Source: Hirundichthys speculiger (taxonomy: Eukaryota; Chordata; Actinopteri; Beloniformes; Exocoetidae). Taken from it: a stretch of DNA of 64,000 bases. A program made the position numbers and the translations under genes. The stretch spans positions 1,532,501 to 1,596,500 of the forward strand of contig JAGFBZ010001279.1 in the NCBI GenBank assembly GCA_018398805.1. Direction: 5' to 3'. Below, in pieces: positions 32,084-42,985 of the stretch. Positions within the stretch are counted from its first letter, which is position 1, and the number at the start of each line of letters is the position of its first letter. The notes below the pieces were generated by a model. That model was not told the DNA's origin. It searched no databases and saw only the letters and a program-made list of their open reading frames with translations.

Positions 32084-33790
32084 CTAAGTGAAACTCTACA
32101 CTTGATTAACGCAGCGTTTCTAATTACCGTTTAGTTACAGATAACCAGCCTCGTTCTTGAACCAGTGGTGACTGAAGACCTGAGTGCTCTGTAGCTTTCT
32201 TCTTTGAAGACGTGCCATCCTGACCAGACGAGAGCCTCTGGGCCACATCTGGACCCCTGAGATACATTGTGTCAGAGCCTGCCTATGACCTTCGACCCGC
32301 AGATGGATGATTCTGCACAAACTCCAGATTAGGCCCGAATGTGTCCGCTAAACATTTAAATACAACCTGTCTAGAGCAAGCAGGTCACGGCTTGCTGATA
32401 AAAAAGGATAAATGACTGAACCCTCAATCAAATGTAAAATCAGTTTGATACGTGTACACAACCGCTTGTCTCTGCTAAACCAGTCGGCGTCATTAAATAG
32501 GTTATCCAGGACAGAAGTGCAGGCAAATGTATGGATTTATCATCTCTCATACAGTTTAAAAAGAGCAAATGAATAAATATTTGAAGGATTTTCCCCTCTG
32601 TCTCTGCGCCTGTCATCCATCCAGCTGCTTCCTTCCTTCGTCTCCTTCCTCTCATTCTTTCAGACTAAACAATAGTTTACATGACTCAAGGCATCATGCA
32701 GGAAAACAGGCACATAATCAGTTTCTATTAATCACAGCAGAATGATAGGCCCTTTGGTCTAATTTTATCTCCGTTCACATCATTATGCCATAATGAATCT
32801 CGTGCACATGGCAACAACAATGTGCAAAAATCTGCATCAGTTTTCCGAACAGCAATTTCAAATCACTTATCTTTCCCAGGAGAACATATTTAATGAGAGC
32901 TGAATATCAATGCTTCATGCTGTCAGTGCGTCTGTGAGTGTTCTCGTATGAACTCTTCTCATTTACATAATTACTGTCTCCCTGTCGCTTCCGTCCTCCT
33001 ACCTGTGATCCCGAAATCAAGCTCAGAGAAAAATATTTGAAAGGATGTTTAAACTCCTAAAATCCGCTAATGCAGATGTTCTGAAACCCCTTTGATGCCT
33101 CAGTTTGACAGTAATAATGAACTGCAGCTGCGCGTTGCCACAACACGAGGATCCCAGGATGCATACTGGTCGCATTTATCTGGTATCTGTTCTAAAGGGT
33201 GACTGAAAAGCAACACTTCAGTGTGAGAAATGCCTGACACACCAGCTCATGTCTCCTTTGCTTGTTTTCCTGGTGTGAAGGACTAAGGGAGGAATGTGTG
33301 GACGGTGAAATGGCATAAGGGGATTGTAACGCAGCACCTGCAGTGTGTTTGGGGGGGGGGGGGGGATCTGCAGCTGGTGTTGTTGGCTCACAGTCCCATC
33401 TGCTCAGGCTGCCTGCGTTTCTGTGTGTGTGTGTTTGTGCTTTTCCACATCTGTCTGAGGTATATATATCGTTTTGATTACTGTTGTAATCCCACTGATT
33501 ACAACGGTCTCTATCCAAAACATCACAAATCCTGACAAGAAAATCCTCAGAAAAACAAAAACATTAGAGGCTTGGAGGCACTGCAATGGTGCATGCATGC
33601 AAATGATTCCACCATAATCCATAATCATCAATATAATCATCAATATATCTATATATGCTGACGATATAAAGTATATATGATGATGATGTTGATGATAAAA
33701 GATATCTATTTTTAGATTAGGACTCGAAATATAGATCTATATCCCATCATTACATGCAAAAATCAAAGTGTAAAACACAAGAGTTTTTTG
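32084..33790. other. Intergenic; G run and (GT)n tract
   Basis: No gene. A G run of about 15 lies at 33351-33365 and a (GT)n tract at 33421-33434. A/T-rich ATATATCTAT stretches occur at 33637-33700. Confidence 0.45.
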
Positions 33791-33923
33791 GTAATTTGTG
33801 AGGCTGGGCAAGTTAACGCGTTATTATCGCGTTAACTGCATTAATTTATTAACGCCGATATTTATTTTATCGTGCGTTAACGCATGTTGCTCACATGCTG
33901 TTGTTTTGAAAAGTCTAGAAGAC

Positions 33924-34958
33924 TATGGAGCTCCATTTGGGTCATAATTCAATTAATTAATGAGTCTATTATATGAAATGCAGGCATTTATTATTATGAA
34001 ATATTTCCCATTATTATGAAATGCATGTTTATTATTATGAAATATTTCCCATTATTATGAAATGCATGTTTATTATTATGAAATGTTTCCCATTATTATG
34101 AAATGTTTCCCATTATTATGATAATGGTTTCGTTTTTCATAAGAATGAGTTTTTACATAATAAGGATTCGTTTTTCATAAGAATGAGCTTTTACAAAACG
34201 ATGGCTTTGTTTTTCATAAGAATGATGTGTGTGTCAATCACAGCAGAGAGGGCGGAGCCATTTATGTGATTGGCTGCTCTTTCATTCAGTCATAAGCAAC
34301 AGAACAGTGAATATCGATAGTGGTGAGAGGTGCAGTGTATATACTCCAGGCCAGTAGGTGGCAGAATGCACCTCAGTTTACGGTTAAAAGTTGACATCGA
34401 CTAAGAAACGTAGCGCGAAATGTAGGGAAAACTTGATTTTGACGGCATGTTAACAGGAGAAAGATCCTTTTCTGACTTACTCCGAGAGGTAGCCAACAAT
34501 CTCAATGCGAGTCCCCCACCAACTGCATGGAGATGGATCAACCAATGAACTTGCAGGTCAACCACTGGTCCCGCCCAGTGGTAAAATGTCATTATTATGT
34601 AAAAGCTCATTCTTATGAAAAACGAAGCCATTAAGTAAAAGCTTATTCTTATGAAAAAGGAAGCAATGATATAAAAACTCATTCTTAGATTAAAAAAAAA
34701 AAACATTCTGAAATAAACTATTATGCATTTAACTAAGATTAAATAATAATACAAATATATTTCATAATAATTAAAAATTTTCATAATAATGGGAACCATT
34801 TCATAATAATACACATATTTTTATAATAATGGGAAACATTTCATAATAATAAACATGTATTTCATAATAATAGGAAACATTTCATAATAATAAATGCCTG
34901 TATTTCATAATAATAGACTCATTTATTCATTGAATTATGACCCAAACGGGGCTCCATA
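33924..34958. mobile_element. Foldback-type element with long repetitive inverted arms
   Basis: The left arm, about 33924-34225, and right arm, about 34588-34958, are inverted copies. Both begin with a shared terminus (TATGGAGCTCCATTTGGG at left; reverse complement of right TATGGAGCCCCGTTTGGG), followed by GTCATAATTCAAT and TGAGTCTATTAT. Then come tandem units built on TTATTATGAAAT, alternating with GCATGTTT or GTTTCCCA, and at the inner ends units built on TTTTTCATAAGAATGAG. The central 360 bp are not repetitive and contain a short frame. AAGAC occurs next to both ends (33919-33923; 34960-34964), a possible duplication. The superfamily is unknown. Confidence 0.7.
34449..34548 (+). CDS. Short frame in the foldback element core
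   Basis: From an ATG at 34449 the frame reads MLTGERSFSDLLREVANNLN, then ASPPPTAWRWINQ and a stop (33 codons). Composition is protein-like (an amphipathic helix, then a Trp-rich end) rather than low-complexity. The same stretch is also open on the minus strand. I do not recognise a family. It may be a leftover exon of the element's lost gene or chance. Confidence 0.25.
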
Positions 34959-35943
34959 CAAGACAGGTAAACATGCAGTAAAGCTAAAACAGACATGGAG
35001 AACGGTAAAAATCCATCAACTTTACAGTTCAGGTAGCAACTCAGGTAGAAATATTAACAATTCTGTCTGGGAAAAAAAATTCTAGACTGCAACAAAACTT
35101 TCACGTCATTCCTCCATGTTCCATCAGATCTGCTCCATGTGTTCACTGTCCTGCTGTTCTCTAGCTGGTTACTGCAGTGCGGCTCCATCTAGTGGCACAG
35201 ATGTGTAATGACAACAGAAAGTCCAGTCCTCGATTATAAAACAAATTCTGTTCTGTGGTCCGGCCTGTTTTTTCATTTCGTATTTTTGATCCAAGTCTAA
35301 AATTTAAATATTAAAAAAACAGGCATTTTCCATTTTTTTGTGTTAGATTAAAAAACAAAAAACATAATAAAATGTCACTTTTACAATTTTTTTTATTTTT
35401 GAATGATACACGGATTGGTAAAGTTACTGAACTTTAACATGGACATTTTCATTTTAAAGTTCTCCCAGACGGAGGATTCAACAGAAACAAGGTTATTTGT
35501 AACAACTGACAAGTTGAACTCCCCGTTAAAAGTTTCTGCTGTTACCTCAGAAATGACCTGTTTTAATGTTCTGATTGTGCTGAGACACAATCATTTTGTT
35601 GGATTTTGTTTGTAGACTTTTTTTTTTTATTTATAAAAACAGGATGACATTAATGCCCTGGCAGTGGCAATAAGCTTTATTTTATTTTACATTTTTTAAG
35701 ACGAGATTTACACTAAATATGTGTTACTGACAAGTGCTGATGTTAAAAGTGTTTGAACAACAAATGTCATGGCACTTTAGTTCATATGGCAGCAGAACAT
35801 TAAAATAAAAGTGACCTTTACACCACTTTTGAATTCATTATTTGATTTTGCGTATACAATGTGATTAATCGTGATTAATCAGGGAAATAATTGCGATTAA
35901 TCGCGATTAAAAATTTTAATCGTTGCCCAGCCCTAGTAATTTG

Positions 35944-36929
35944 TGTTTTGTGCTCACTTCTGTTTGTAAAGGTCTTGTCCTGATTAACCTGGACCTGAGG
36001 CTGAGACGTTCAAGAACATGATGGGACAGATGTGAACTGGATGAGAAACTGCGTTCAGAAACTAAGCTGCATCATCCCTGAGTTTACGATACAGGAGGGT
36101 TTAGTTCAACGTGACTCAAATATTGACAGAAAATTAGAGAAGACATGACAAAATCAACAATCGTCAATGGCAATCACAAAGACACATGGAATCAGCTGCA
36201 GCTGGACGTTTCGGCGCCTCTGGAAAACTCAACACAAAAAAAAGAAACAAAAGTCTAGAATGGCGCAGCTCAAGTGGCAGCCTTCATACATCACTGCGAT
36301 GCTTTTACTGAGCTTTTCTCTCCTTTCAAAACATTTTTCCATGCTGGTTTGGATGCTGTTCTCCCTGGACGATTTGTGGTGACAACGGAAAGTTGTTTTC
36401 ATGTGAAGGCAGCAGCTTTCCTAACGCCTGTTAACCGTCACAAAAAGACCTCAAAAACGGGCAAGTTGAAGAAGACAAGTCGAGGATGTCTAGCAGGAAA
36501 GAAAATGATGATCAAAAAGAACAATTTTTTACTTTTTTTTCCCCATCAACCATCATGTGGAGGTGTGAGGTGGATGAGCTTGTTGCTCTGATACGAGACA
36601 GTGGGGGTATCATGTTTCAGGAGCAGGTTCTGGACTCCAGCATCCCTACGTGGATTTTAGACGATACAGGTGAACAAAACACATGAGACAGACCGACACA
36701 AGCCGAGTTGGAGTCCTTTCAGCTGTTGTGAACAACAGGTGATATGAACCTGGACATGTTACTGTGAAGGAGCGTCTGCACCCCAGATGCTGAACTGCAG
36801 GCAGTACGTTTCCATCCATGTTGCTGACTGAGAGAGTTCACCGGTGTTACCTGCCAATGCTGCAGGTGATGTCATCACCACAGGTGTTGCCAGGCCACAA
36901 ACGCAACCCTCCAATGCATTCATGGTGAT
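35944..36929. other. Intergenic, nothing recognised
   Basis: No gene or repeat boundary recognised. Short frames at 36167-36690 overlap one another and lack domains. Confidence 0.4.
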
Positions 36930-37245
36930 CTTTCAACCAGGGGCGATTCTAGGGTCAGAGCTTTAGGGGTGCTGAGCACCCAATGAGCCCCACCACAACC
37001 CACAAGTAACGTTAGTGAGAAGAGGATGATACCATTAGGCGGGGTTGTTTTCATTTTCATTCTTAAAATATAAACTTAAATCACAAACTATGGATTAAGT
37101 TTTGGACATTATCTAAGCCTGTCAAATGGGAACTAAAATTTTAGAATAACAACATTTCTTACACCAGGTTTTTGGGGTGCTGAATTTCAATTTAGGGGTG
37201 CTGAGGCACCCCTAAAAAAGGGCTAGCCTCGCCCATGCTTTCAAT
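36930..37245. mobile_element. hAT-type MITE, near-perfect 8-bp duplication
   Basis: The element proper, 36938-37237, starts CAGGGGCGATTCTAG and ends CTAGCCTCGCCCATG. It is flanked by CTTTCAAC (36930-36937) and CTTTCAAT (37238-37245). TTAGGGGTGCTGAG motifs repeat near both ends. There is no coding capacity. Confidence 0.8.
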
Positions 37246-37378
37246 CCTCCGATCCGAAAGTTTCTCTACTCATGTTTATTTGAATTCAACTAGTTTAGCT
37301 ATATAACTTCCAGTTATTTACACTGTAACTATATCATTTCCTTTTGAGGATTAATGGAGTATTACTTATAGGGCTGTC

Positions 37379-38185
37379 AGTCGATTACATATTATATATA
37401 TTTTAATCGCAATTAATCGAAAGATTTTCATAGTTGACTCGTGATTAATCGCATATTAATCGCATCTTTTTAATGTTCTATTTATCCATCCATCATCTAT
37501 ACCCATTTTGTCCTATACAGGGTCACAGGGATCTGCTTCTTTTTTTTTTTTTTTTTTCTTAAGCCTTTAGATTGAAAACCAGAAGTCCACCAATGCTGCC
37601 GTACTTTTTGGGGGCTCAATTCATCATGCGTCGTAGTGTATTTAGTCGGGGCTGCTGCTTGACCGCAGTAATTTGCTGACGGTCCCTAAACTCCACGGCA
37701 GCAGCAGGTACTCAGAAGGACATTCAGCGCTGTTCCTTAGAGTTTTAGCCTCACTCACTGAGCTTTGAGGGTTGATGACACTTGTGAAATGTCTGGCATA
37801 CTTATGTCTACAAAATAATACCAACCTGGATGAAATCGGTGCCATTTTCATGACGCTATTAAAGTTCAAAGAGAAAAAAACAAGCGAGTGTTGGATGTGA
37901 AACTAACTTTACCGCGCCCTGCGGTGGTAACTCAATTCACAGCAACAGTAAATACAAATAATCTATTTCTTCTCAACAGACCCATCTGGCACCTTAAAGC
38001 TAAACTTGCCGTTCATAAGACCTTTTTCTGTCTCCATGTCTGTCCCACACGTTGACTGTAAATACACTTATTGGTCGACGGTTATATTTACAGAAACGTG
38101 TGTGCGTTAATCTCACGTTTAAAAAAATAGTGGCGTTAAACAGAATTTGCGTTAACGCGTTATTAACGAGTCAACGTTAATCTCA
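37379..38185. mobile_element. hAT-like repeat, right end diverged
   Basis: The left end TAGGGCTGTCAGTCGATTA is followed by TTAATCG-rich DNA. The right part (GTTAACGCGTTATTAACGAG) is the usual counterpart in this fish family, but the final GACAGCCCTA is not recognisable. A LINE-tail-like scrap (CATCCATCCATCATCTATAC, about 37488) and a T run (37541-37558) lie inside. A minus frame at 37642-37869 has no domain. Confidence 0.5.
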
Positions 38186-38633
38186 TAACTAAGACTTTAT
38201 TTGACTTTAGTTTGACTTGTTCTCTGCCTCTCAGCCATCTGCTCTTCTCTATCACCAACACTGTGGCCAAGAAGATAATTCAATCAGTGTGTGCACGCCA
38301 GAACGCCGGGGCACATCTCTGTAACCCAAAACCCCGACGGCTGCCGTGCAGAGTCGTTGCGATGAGTAACGACATCCGGAGCAGCGCCGCACACACTCAT
38401 ACGCTGCTGACCTCTGACCTCTGTCGCTCTCTGTTCTCTACTGATGACCATTAGCTCCAAAGAAGAGCAGGAAGGCTCCCTCATTAGAGACGGAGAGATG
38501 CTCGTTAAACTGTTTGCACTCATAAATGTTCTAACTGAAAGGCTCATTGATGAGCGAGACAACTGACGCCAGATCACAAAAAGGCAAGAATTCAACTGGC
38601 TTTCCTTTCACTTCTGAGTGTTATAAACACAAG
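38186..38633. other. Intergenic, nothing recognised
   Basis: No gene. Overlapping frames at 38212-38595 have no domain. Confidence 0.4.
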
Positions 38634-38803
38634 CGGCCCTATCTTGCACCTCCCAATACCCAATACCCAATACCCATTACCTGCAAATCTCAGATTTAGG
38701 AGCCTCTGCCAACCGAAATGCAATCTTCCACCTCCCAAAACCTGTTACCCATTTTGCCGTCTCCCTTAAGCACATTGTGGGCGCGGCAATGGGCGTGTCT
38801 CCT

Positions 38804-38935
38804 GCGCTTTCCACGAATTCGGTATCTTGCGGTACCTGTATCTCGCAGATTTTGGGTATTGGGTAATGGGTGGTACCCAATACCCAAAATCTGCGAGACA
38901 CCAGTACCGCAAGATACCGAGTTTGTGGAAAGTGC
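38804..38935. repeat. Long hairpin inside copy 2
   Basis: Arms 38804-38865 and 38874-38935, 62 bp each, pair with a handful of mismatches around an 8-nt loop. Shared strings include CGGTATCTTGCGGTAC and CGCAGATTTTGGGTATTGGG. Confidence 0.85.
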
Positions 38936-39366
38936 AACTCGCATGTCGGCGCGTAAAAGAGCGCGTCCAAATCCTGTCATTGCGCGTCCACCCAGTCACA
39001 TGTGGACTGCACAACCGGCTCTACCTCTCGATTATGCATCACTGTATTACTTTCATACATTATTCTCTTAAGGGCAGGTGATTTCTGTACAGCTGTGACA
39101 TGATCTCATTCAGATGTTTGCTGTGGAGGAAACGAGGAGATCACAGAACTCTGTTGTGGAGTTTCTTGTACTGTGCTCGTATCCCTCTGACTCTCTCCTT
39201 GCGCTCGGAACACCTGAGATGTGCTCACTAGTAGAAGGTAGATGTCATCATACGTGTTCCTCTGGCTCAATGCTCATCCAATGATCCGTTCTGCAGTATT
39301 TCAAAAAGCACCGCTTCCAGCGGCTATGCGTCTTGGCGCAGCTGTGCGTCTTTGCGCAGGGGATAT

Positions 39367-40135
39367 GTTCAAGATAACTCAAAAAGTTATGGATAGATTT
39401 TGATGACATTTTCAGGAGTTGTCAGAAATGTGAAAAGGAAGAACTGATTTTATTTTGGGTGTGATCCGGAAGGAATCCTGGATTCTGGATCACTTTCAAA
39501 TTTTCGATAACATTGCGCTGTTTTGTTGTTTCTTGAACCCTAAAGCAACCACAATGGAGACAGTAAGGGAGTTCTGGAATTTTAAGAGTTTAATTCTCTC
39601 AGATGTAAAAAAGGAGGATTCGAGGGTTGGCAGCCAAACCAACAATCCAGGGGACGACGAAGGCAAGGAGGTGGCACTGCGAATGGCTGGATCAGGCGTT
39701 TTCTGTGGGAAGATCTGGAGACGAGTCTGGTTGAATGATGACTGAATAGGTACAGGTGTGCAGTGCCACACCTGGGCTGCTCGTCGGATGGGAAGGTGAA
39801 CATAGGTGGATCTGAGTGTCCATGTAGAGGATTGAAGGTGGCGCAGTGGGTTGTGCGCAGGAGCCCCAGAGGTGGAAGGTTGCGGTTCTCAACCCGGCTT
39901 GAGACCGTAACGCGCTCAATGGGGCCGAAAATTTTGTTTCTCAACATCTCCGTTAATTATTGCCCACAGCTCATTAAATTTCACTCAGGTATTGACACTG
40001 AAAACCTCTATAACATTTCAGAGGCTGATCCGGATCTGATCCAGAAGGCGGATTTTATCGCAATCTGTAAATCGCTGTATGGGAGAACTGTTGTGCTTGG
40101 CGGAGGTCTGCGCTCTCTGAGTGCTTTTCTAGTTA
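39367..40135 (+). repeat. CTCCGCCAAGG-family repeat, copy 3, interrupted
   Basis: The copy starts TTCAAGATAACTCAAAAAG and ends GAGTGCTTTTCTAGTT. It is collinear with the reverse of copy 1 except for foreign DNA at about 39514-39918. It is itself inserted in copy 2 of the GGCCCTAT element. Confidence 0.7.
39514..39918 (+). mobile_element. Insertion with tRNA-like polymerase III boxes
   Basis: This DNA breaks copy 3 of the flanking repeat. Near its right end an A box TGGCGCAGTGG (39839-39849) and a B-box-like GGTTCTCAACC (39884-39894) are spaced as in tRNA-derived SINEs. GCGCT occurs at both edges. A short frame starting METVREFWNF lies at 39554-39745 and matches nothing I know. A SINE is likely but not certain. 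Confidence 0.45.
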
Positions 40136-40607
40136 AGAAATGCTTTCCTGGAAGTTCACTGGCTCTATTTTTTTTCTGAGCAGTTTGTTGGAACTTCTTG
40201 GAGTACAAAAGAAATGATTAAATCATTTGCTCCACATTAGTTAGAGCTAGTTATGTATATATCAGTGCAGAGAAGGAGGAGGAAAAAAGAGGAGGAAGCT
40301 CTACAGCAGAGTCCCAGACCAGCTGCCCATGAGAGCTGCTCTGATCTGGGTGAAAAGACGCTACATAGCAGTTTGCAGGTAGCGCAACCTGCTCTTAAAG
40401 GCAATGGCTACTGACGCACTGATTGGTTAAACAGGTGGAACGCCCTAACCACTCCCATGCATAATGTGTGCATAATATAGTGGTTTTTGCAGGTAAGATC
40501 GTGGGTTTTGGGAGGTGGAAGATTGCGTTCTTTGTGGGGGAACGCCCCTCCCAATACCTAATATCCCTTAATAGCAGGTTTTGGAGGTTTGGCGCAAGAT
40601 AGGGCCC

Positions 40608-42179
40608 AAGAACATACATTTGAATCTTTGCCTCAAAGTTTTACACGGTGTTTAGTGCGTTTTGGTTGATTTTAGGTTTTGTGTACATTGTAAAGTTTCC
40701 TCTGATTAGTATTTTCAACACTATTTCGTTCGAGTGTACATTCTACTTTCTGATTTTTCATTTGGATCGTGATCTTTTTTAATGATTATGAGTCACTAAA
40801 GTAATTTAGTAAAACTCAAAAAAACCCCAAGACACATGAATAACCGTAAAGAGACAAAAACGACACAAAAACACAAAACAACTTAAAGAGAAACCAAACA
40901 ACAACAAATAGGGATAATACAATCCCAAATAGATTGAAACAAACTCAAAGTGAAATGATAAAAAAGACAAGGCAAGACTAAAAATGGCCACGTGGGGGAA
41001 CAAAACAATGATAAAGTGATCAAAAACTACCGCAAAGAGACCAAAATCAATTGCAAGGAGACTAAAACAAACTCAAATAAAAACAATTAAAAATGCAAAC
41101 CAATAATCAACCATAGTGATTTAAAGCAAATAAACACAAACAAAACAACTGAGAGAAAAAAAGCCAATTCTCAAAAGAACTTTTTACAAAGAGACAGTCA
41201 GAGCATAGGCTGTATGAAAAGAATTGGACAAATCATCTGTGATGTCACCCACAAGTTTTCAGAAGAGTCCGTTTCAAGCCCGACCTTCGGGACCTGACGC
41301 TGTCCAGATCTGCTTGGTCCAAACCAAGCAAAGGTGTGGGACGAGCAAACCTGCAACCCTACCGGAACATGCCCACCTTAGCTATTTTAGCTTGCCACGC
41401 TAATCTGTGATGCTAACTAAAGTTACCTTACACTCATGCTGATTGAAACTGCCCAACTAGCTTTATTTCAGATGTCGCTACTTAAACGACAGAAGAAAGG
41501 AATACTGCCAAAGCTGAAACAAGGAACAGCAGTACACTGCCAGAAGCCGCGTTCGCTCAGCCACAGTCGTGCCCTAGTTGTCAACAAGGTGGAGCACGAT
41601 TGGCTGCCTATTGGCTAGCAGTCTGGTTAATCAATCCGGAGGGTCTTGGGTGAGTCTGAGGCGAAGATCGCTCAGCCAGAGGACTGCTGCTCCAGTTGCT
41701 GCTGCGAGAGGTAGCAGCCAACAAGCTAGAGGCCGTTGGACCGGACGACCTTCAGTTAACCTTCACTACCAGTTATTGACCAAGGGATGAAGGCAGCTGC
41801 TTCTGGCTGCTTAGCTAAGCTTTGAGCGGGGCGGTCGAAGCGTAGCTAAGCAGCCAGAAGCAGCTCAACAGTAATTCCCAGGGCCAAAGGTCACAAGCCA
41901 TTTAACGGTATTCGACTCTGATCCCTTCAAGACCAACTCAGAGTCTTTTGCGGTGGTCTCTTAGTACAATTAACAGCAAAACAAGCCATATCTTCAAAAA
42001 AATTAAAATAAAGAAGATTGATTATTCTCTCTTAGCTTGCAATTCACAGCTCAGATGTCAAATTTACTGTAAATGCAGAGTGCAAAGCGGCTAAAGTGAT
42101 GATGCTAGGTGGTTCCAATATAGCTGTCACTACAAAGGCCACGCCCCTAATTATGCATAAATGTGTGGCCCAACACAAT
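40608..42179. other. Intergenic; A-rich degenerate repeat, hairpin
   Basis: No gene. 40815-41165 is A-rich with loosely repeated AAAGAGACAAAA / AACAAACTCAAA units. A strong hairpin lies at 41796-41864 (separate entry). Confidence 0.45.
41796..41864. repeat. 27-bp-stem hairpin
   Basis: The left arm 41796-41822 begins GCTGCTTCTGGCTGCTTAGC. The right arm 41838-41864 is its inverted copy with one mismatch, separated by a 15-nt loop rich in G (GAGCGGGGCGG). The stem is far longer than expected by chance. Confidence 0.85.
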
Positions 42180-42985
42180 TTTCAAATTCAAATTCAAATT
42201 AAAATATACTTTACTGATCCCCCAAGGGGGAAATTCAAATTTCAGTACAGTCTGGTGTACTAGAGAAGCTGCCGGCATCCAGCGCTGCCTTTTCATGTCC
42301 CGGTCCTGTGGTCCGAGTGCTAACTCCAGTTAACAGCCGTTAAAACCTGTTAACAGCCGTTAAAACCAGTTTATCTCCACAATGATGACTCAAGTGAGAT
42401 ATCTCCAGGTCAGAGGAGGAAACACCGATGAACCAAACTGTCTCTTCTGGGAAGACTGAGCTCCCTCAGTCTGGCAAGCGACGGAGCCGACCGTCCCAGA
42501 GCCCGGTTCATCATGCGGACCAGGTTGTTGTCGTCACCCCTGGCAGTCCCGGGCCCAACCAGGTCTCCAGACGGCCCCTGCCAGGTCAGCTGACTCACCC
42601 CGGCGTGTAGACTGCTGGATAGGGGCAGCATGCTCCCGTCCCGGCTCAGTCGACGCTGCAGCCCGGATCCAGTGGCGGTGGTTGCCGCGGGTAGCAGTTC
42701 AGGATTAGCTTTCCCGAACCGGCCCCCAGCGACACCGTCCATGTTTGCAGCGGCACGTCTCCACCAGCCGCAAGAGGACTGGTCGGCACTCCCAGACAGC
42801 ACGTCGACACCCGACCGCAAAATCACCACACACCGGGCACAAACTGGAGCGCCCAGTGTCCAGTGTCGCAGGGACAAGTCCCCCGGAGCGGCAGCACGTA
42901 GCATCCATGCCAGGCGTCGTCCGGGCAACAACCCAATTTTGATGAGGTACTTAATAATGTCACCTCCTGTAAATAGATGAGACAT
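42180..42985 (-). mobile_element. Non-LTR retrotransposon 3' portion
   Basis: Read on the minus strand, the element ends with a hairpin GAATTTCCCCCTTGGGGGAT, then CAGTAAAGTATA and a (TTTGAA)n-type tail. This 3' architecture is common to fish LINEs. Upstream lies a 191-codon frame (42410-42985) that begins after a polypyrimidine-AG and ends near the 3' hairpin. It includes DNNLVRMMNRALGRSAP and LARLRELSLPRRDSLVH, but I cannot assign a domain. Arg-rich composition and GC-rich DNA argue that much of it is incidental. Confidence 0.5.

Larger units (their letters stand above)
33791..35943. mobile_element. hAT-like transposon with 8-bp target duplication
   Basis: The element proper, 33799-35935, starts TGAGGCTGGGCAAGTTAACG and ends CGTTGCCCAGCCCTA. 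It is flanked by GTAATTTG at 33791-33798 and 35936-35943. Subterminal DNA is crowded with GTTAACGCG at the left and GATTAATCGCG at the right. The interior holds the foldback-type element at 33924-34958. No transposase was recognised. Confidence 0.82.
38634..40607. mobile_element. Non-autonomous DNA transposon, copy 2, with insertions
   Basis: The ends CGGCCCTATCTTGCACC and (reverse complement of the right) GGGCCCTATCTTGCGCC are inverted repeats. Large blocks match copy 1 at 5342-6523. This copy has a (CCAATAC)n tandem tract at its left end (38647-38682) and a long hairpin at 38804-38935. It was invaded by the CTCCGCCAAGG-family repeat at 39367-40135. It carries no transposase and the superfamily is undetermined. 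Confidence 0.7.

Noticed and set aside
33924..34958. CRISPR-like array (regular TTATTATGAAAT repeats)
   Set aside because: Units are A/T-rich, contiguous and mirrored in two inverted arms within a eukaryotic transposon; there are no unique spacers or cas genes.
42410..42985. 191-codon minus frame as a host gene
   Set aside because: It ends next to a LINE-type 3' hairpin and tail, so I treat it as part of a retroelement. No host-gene domain.
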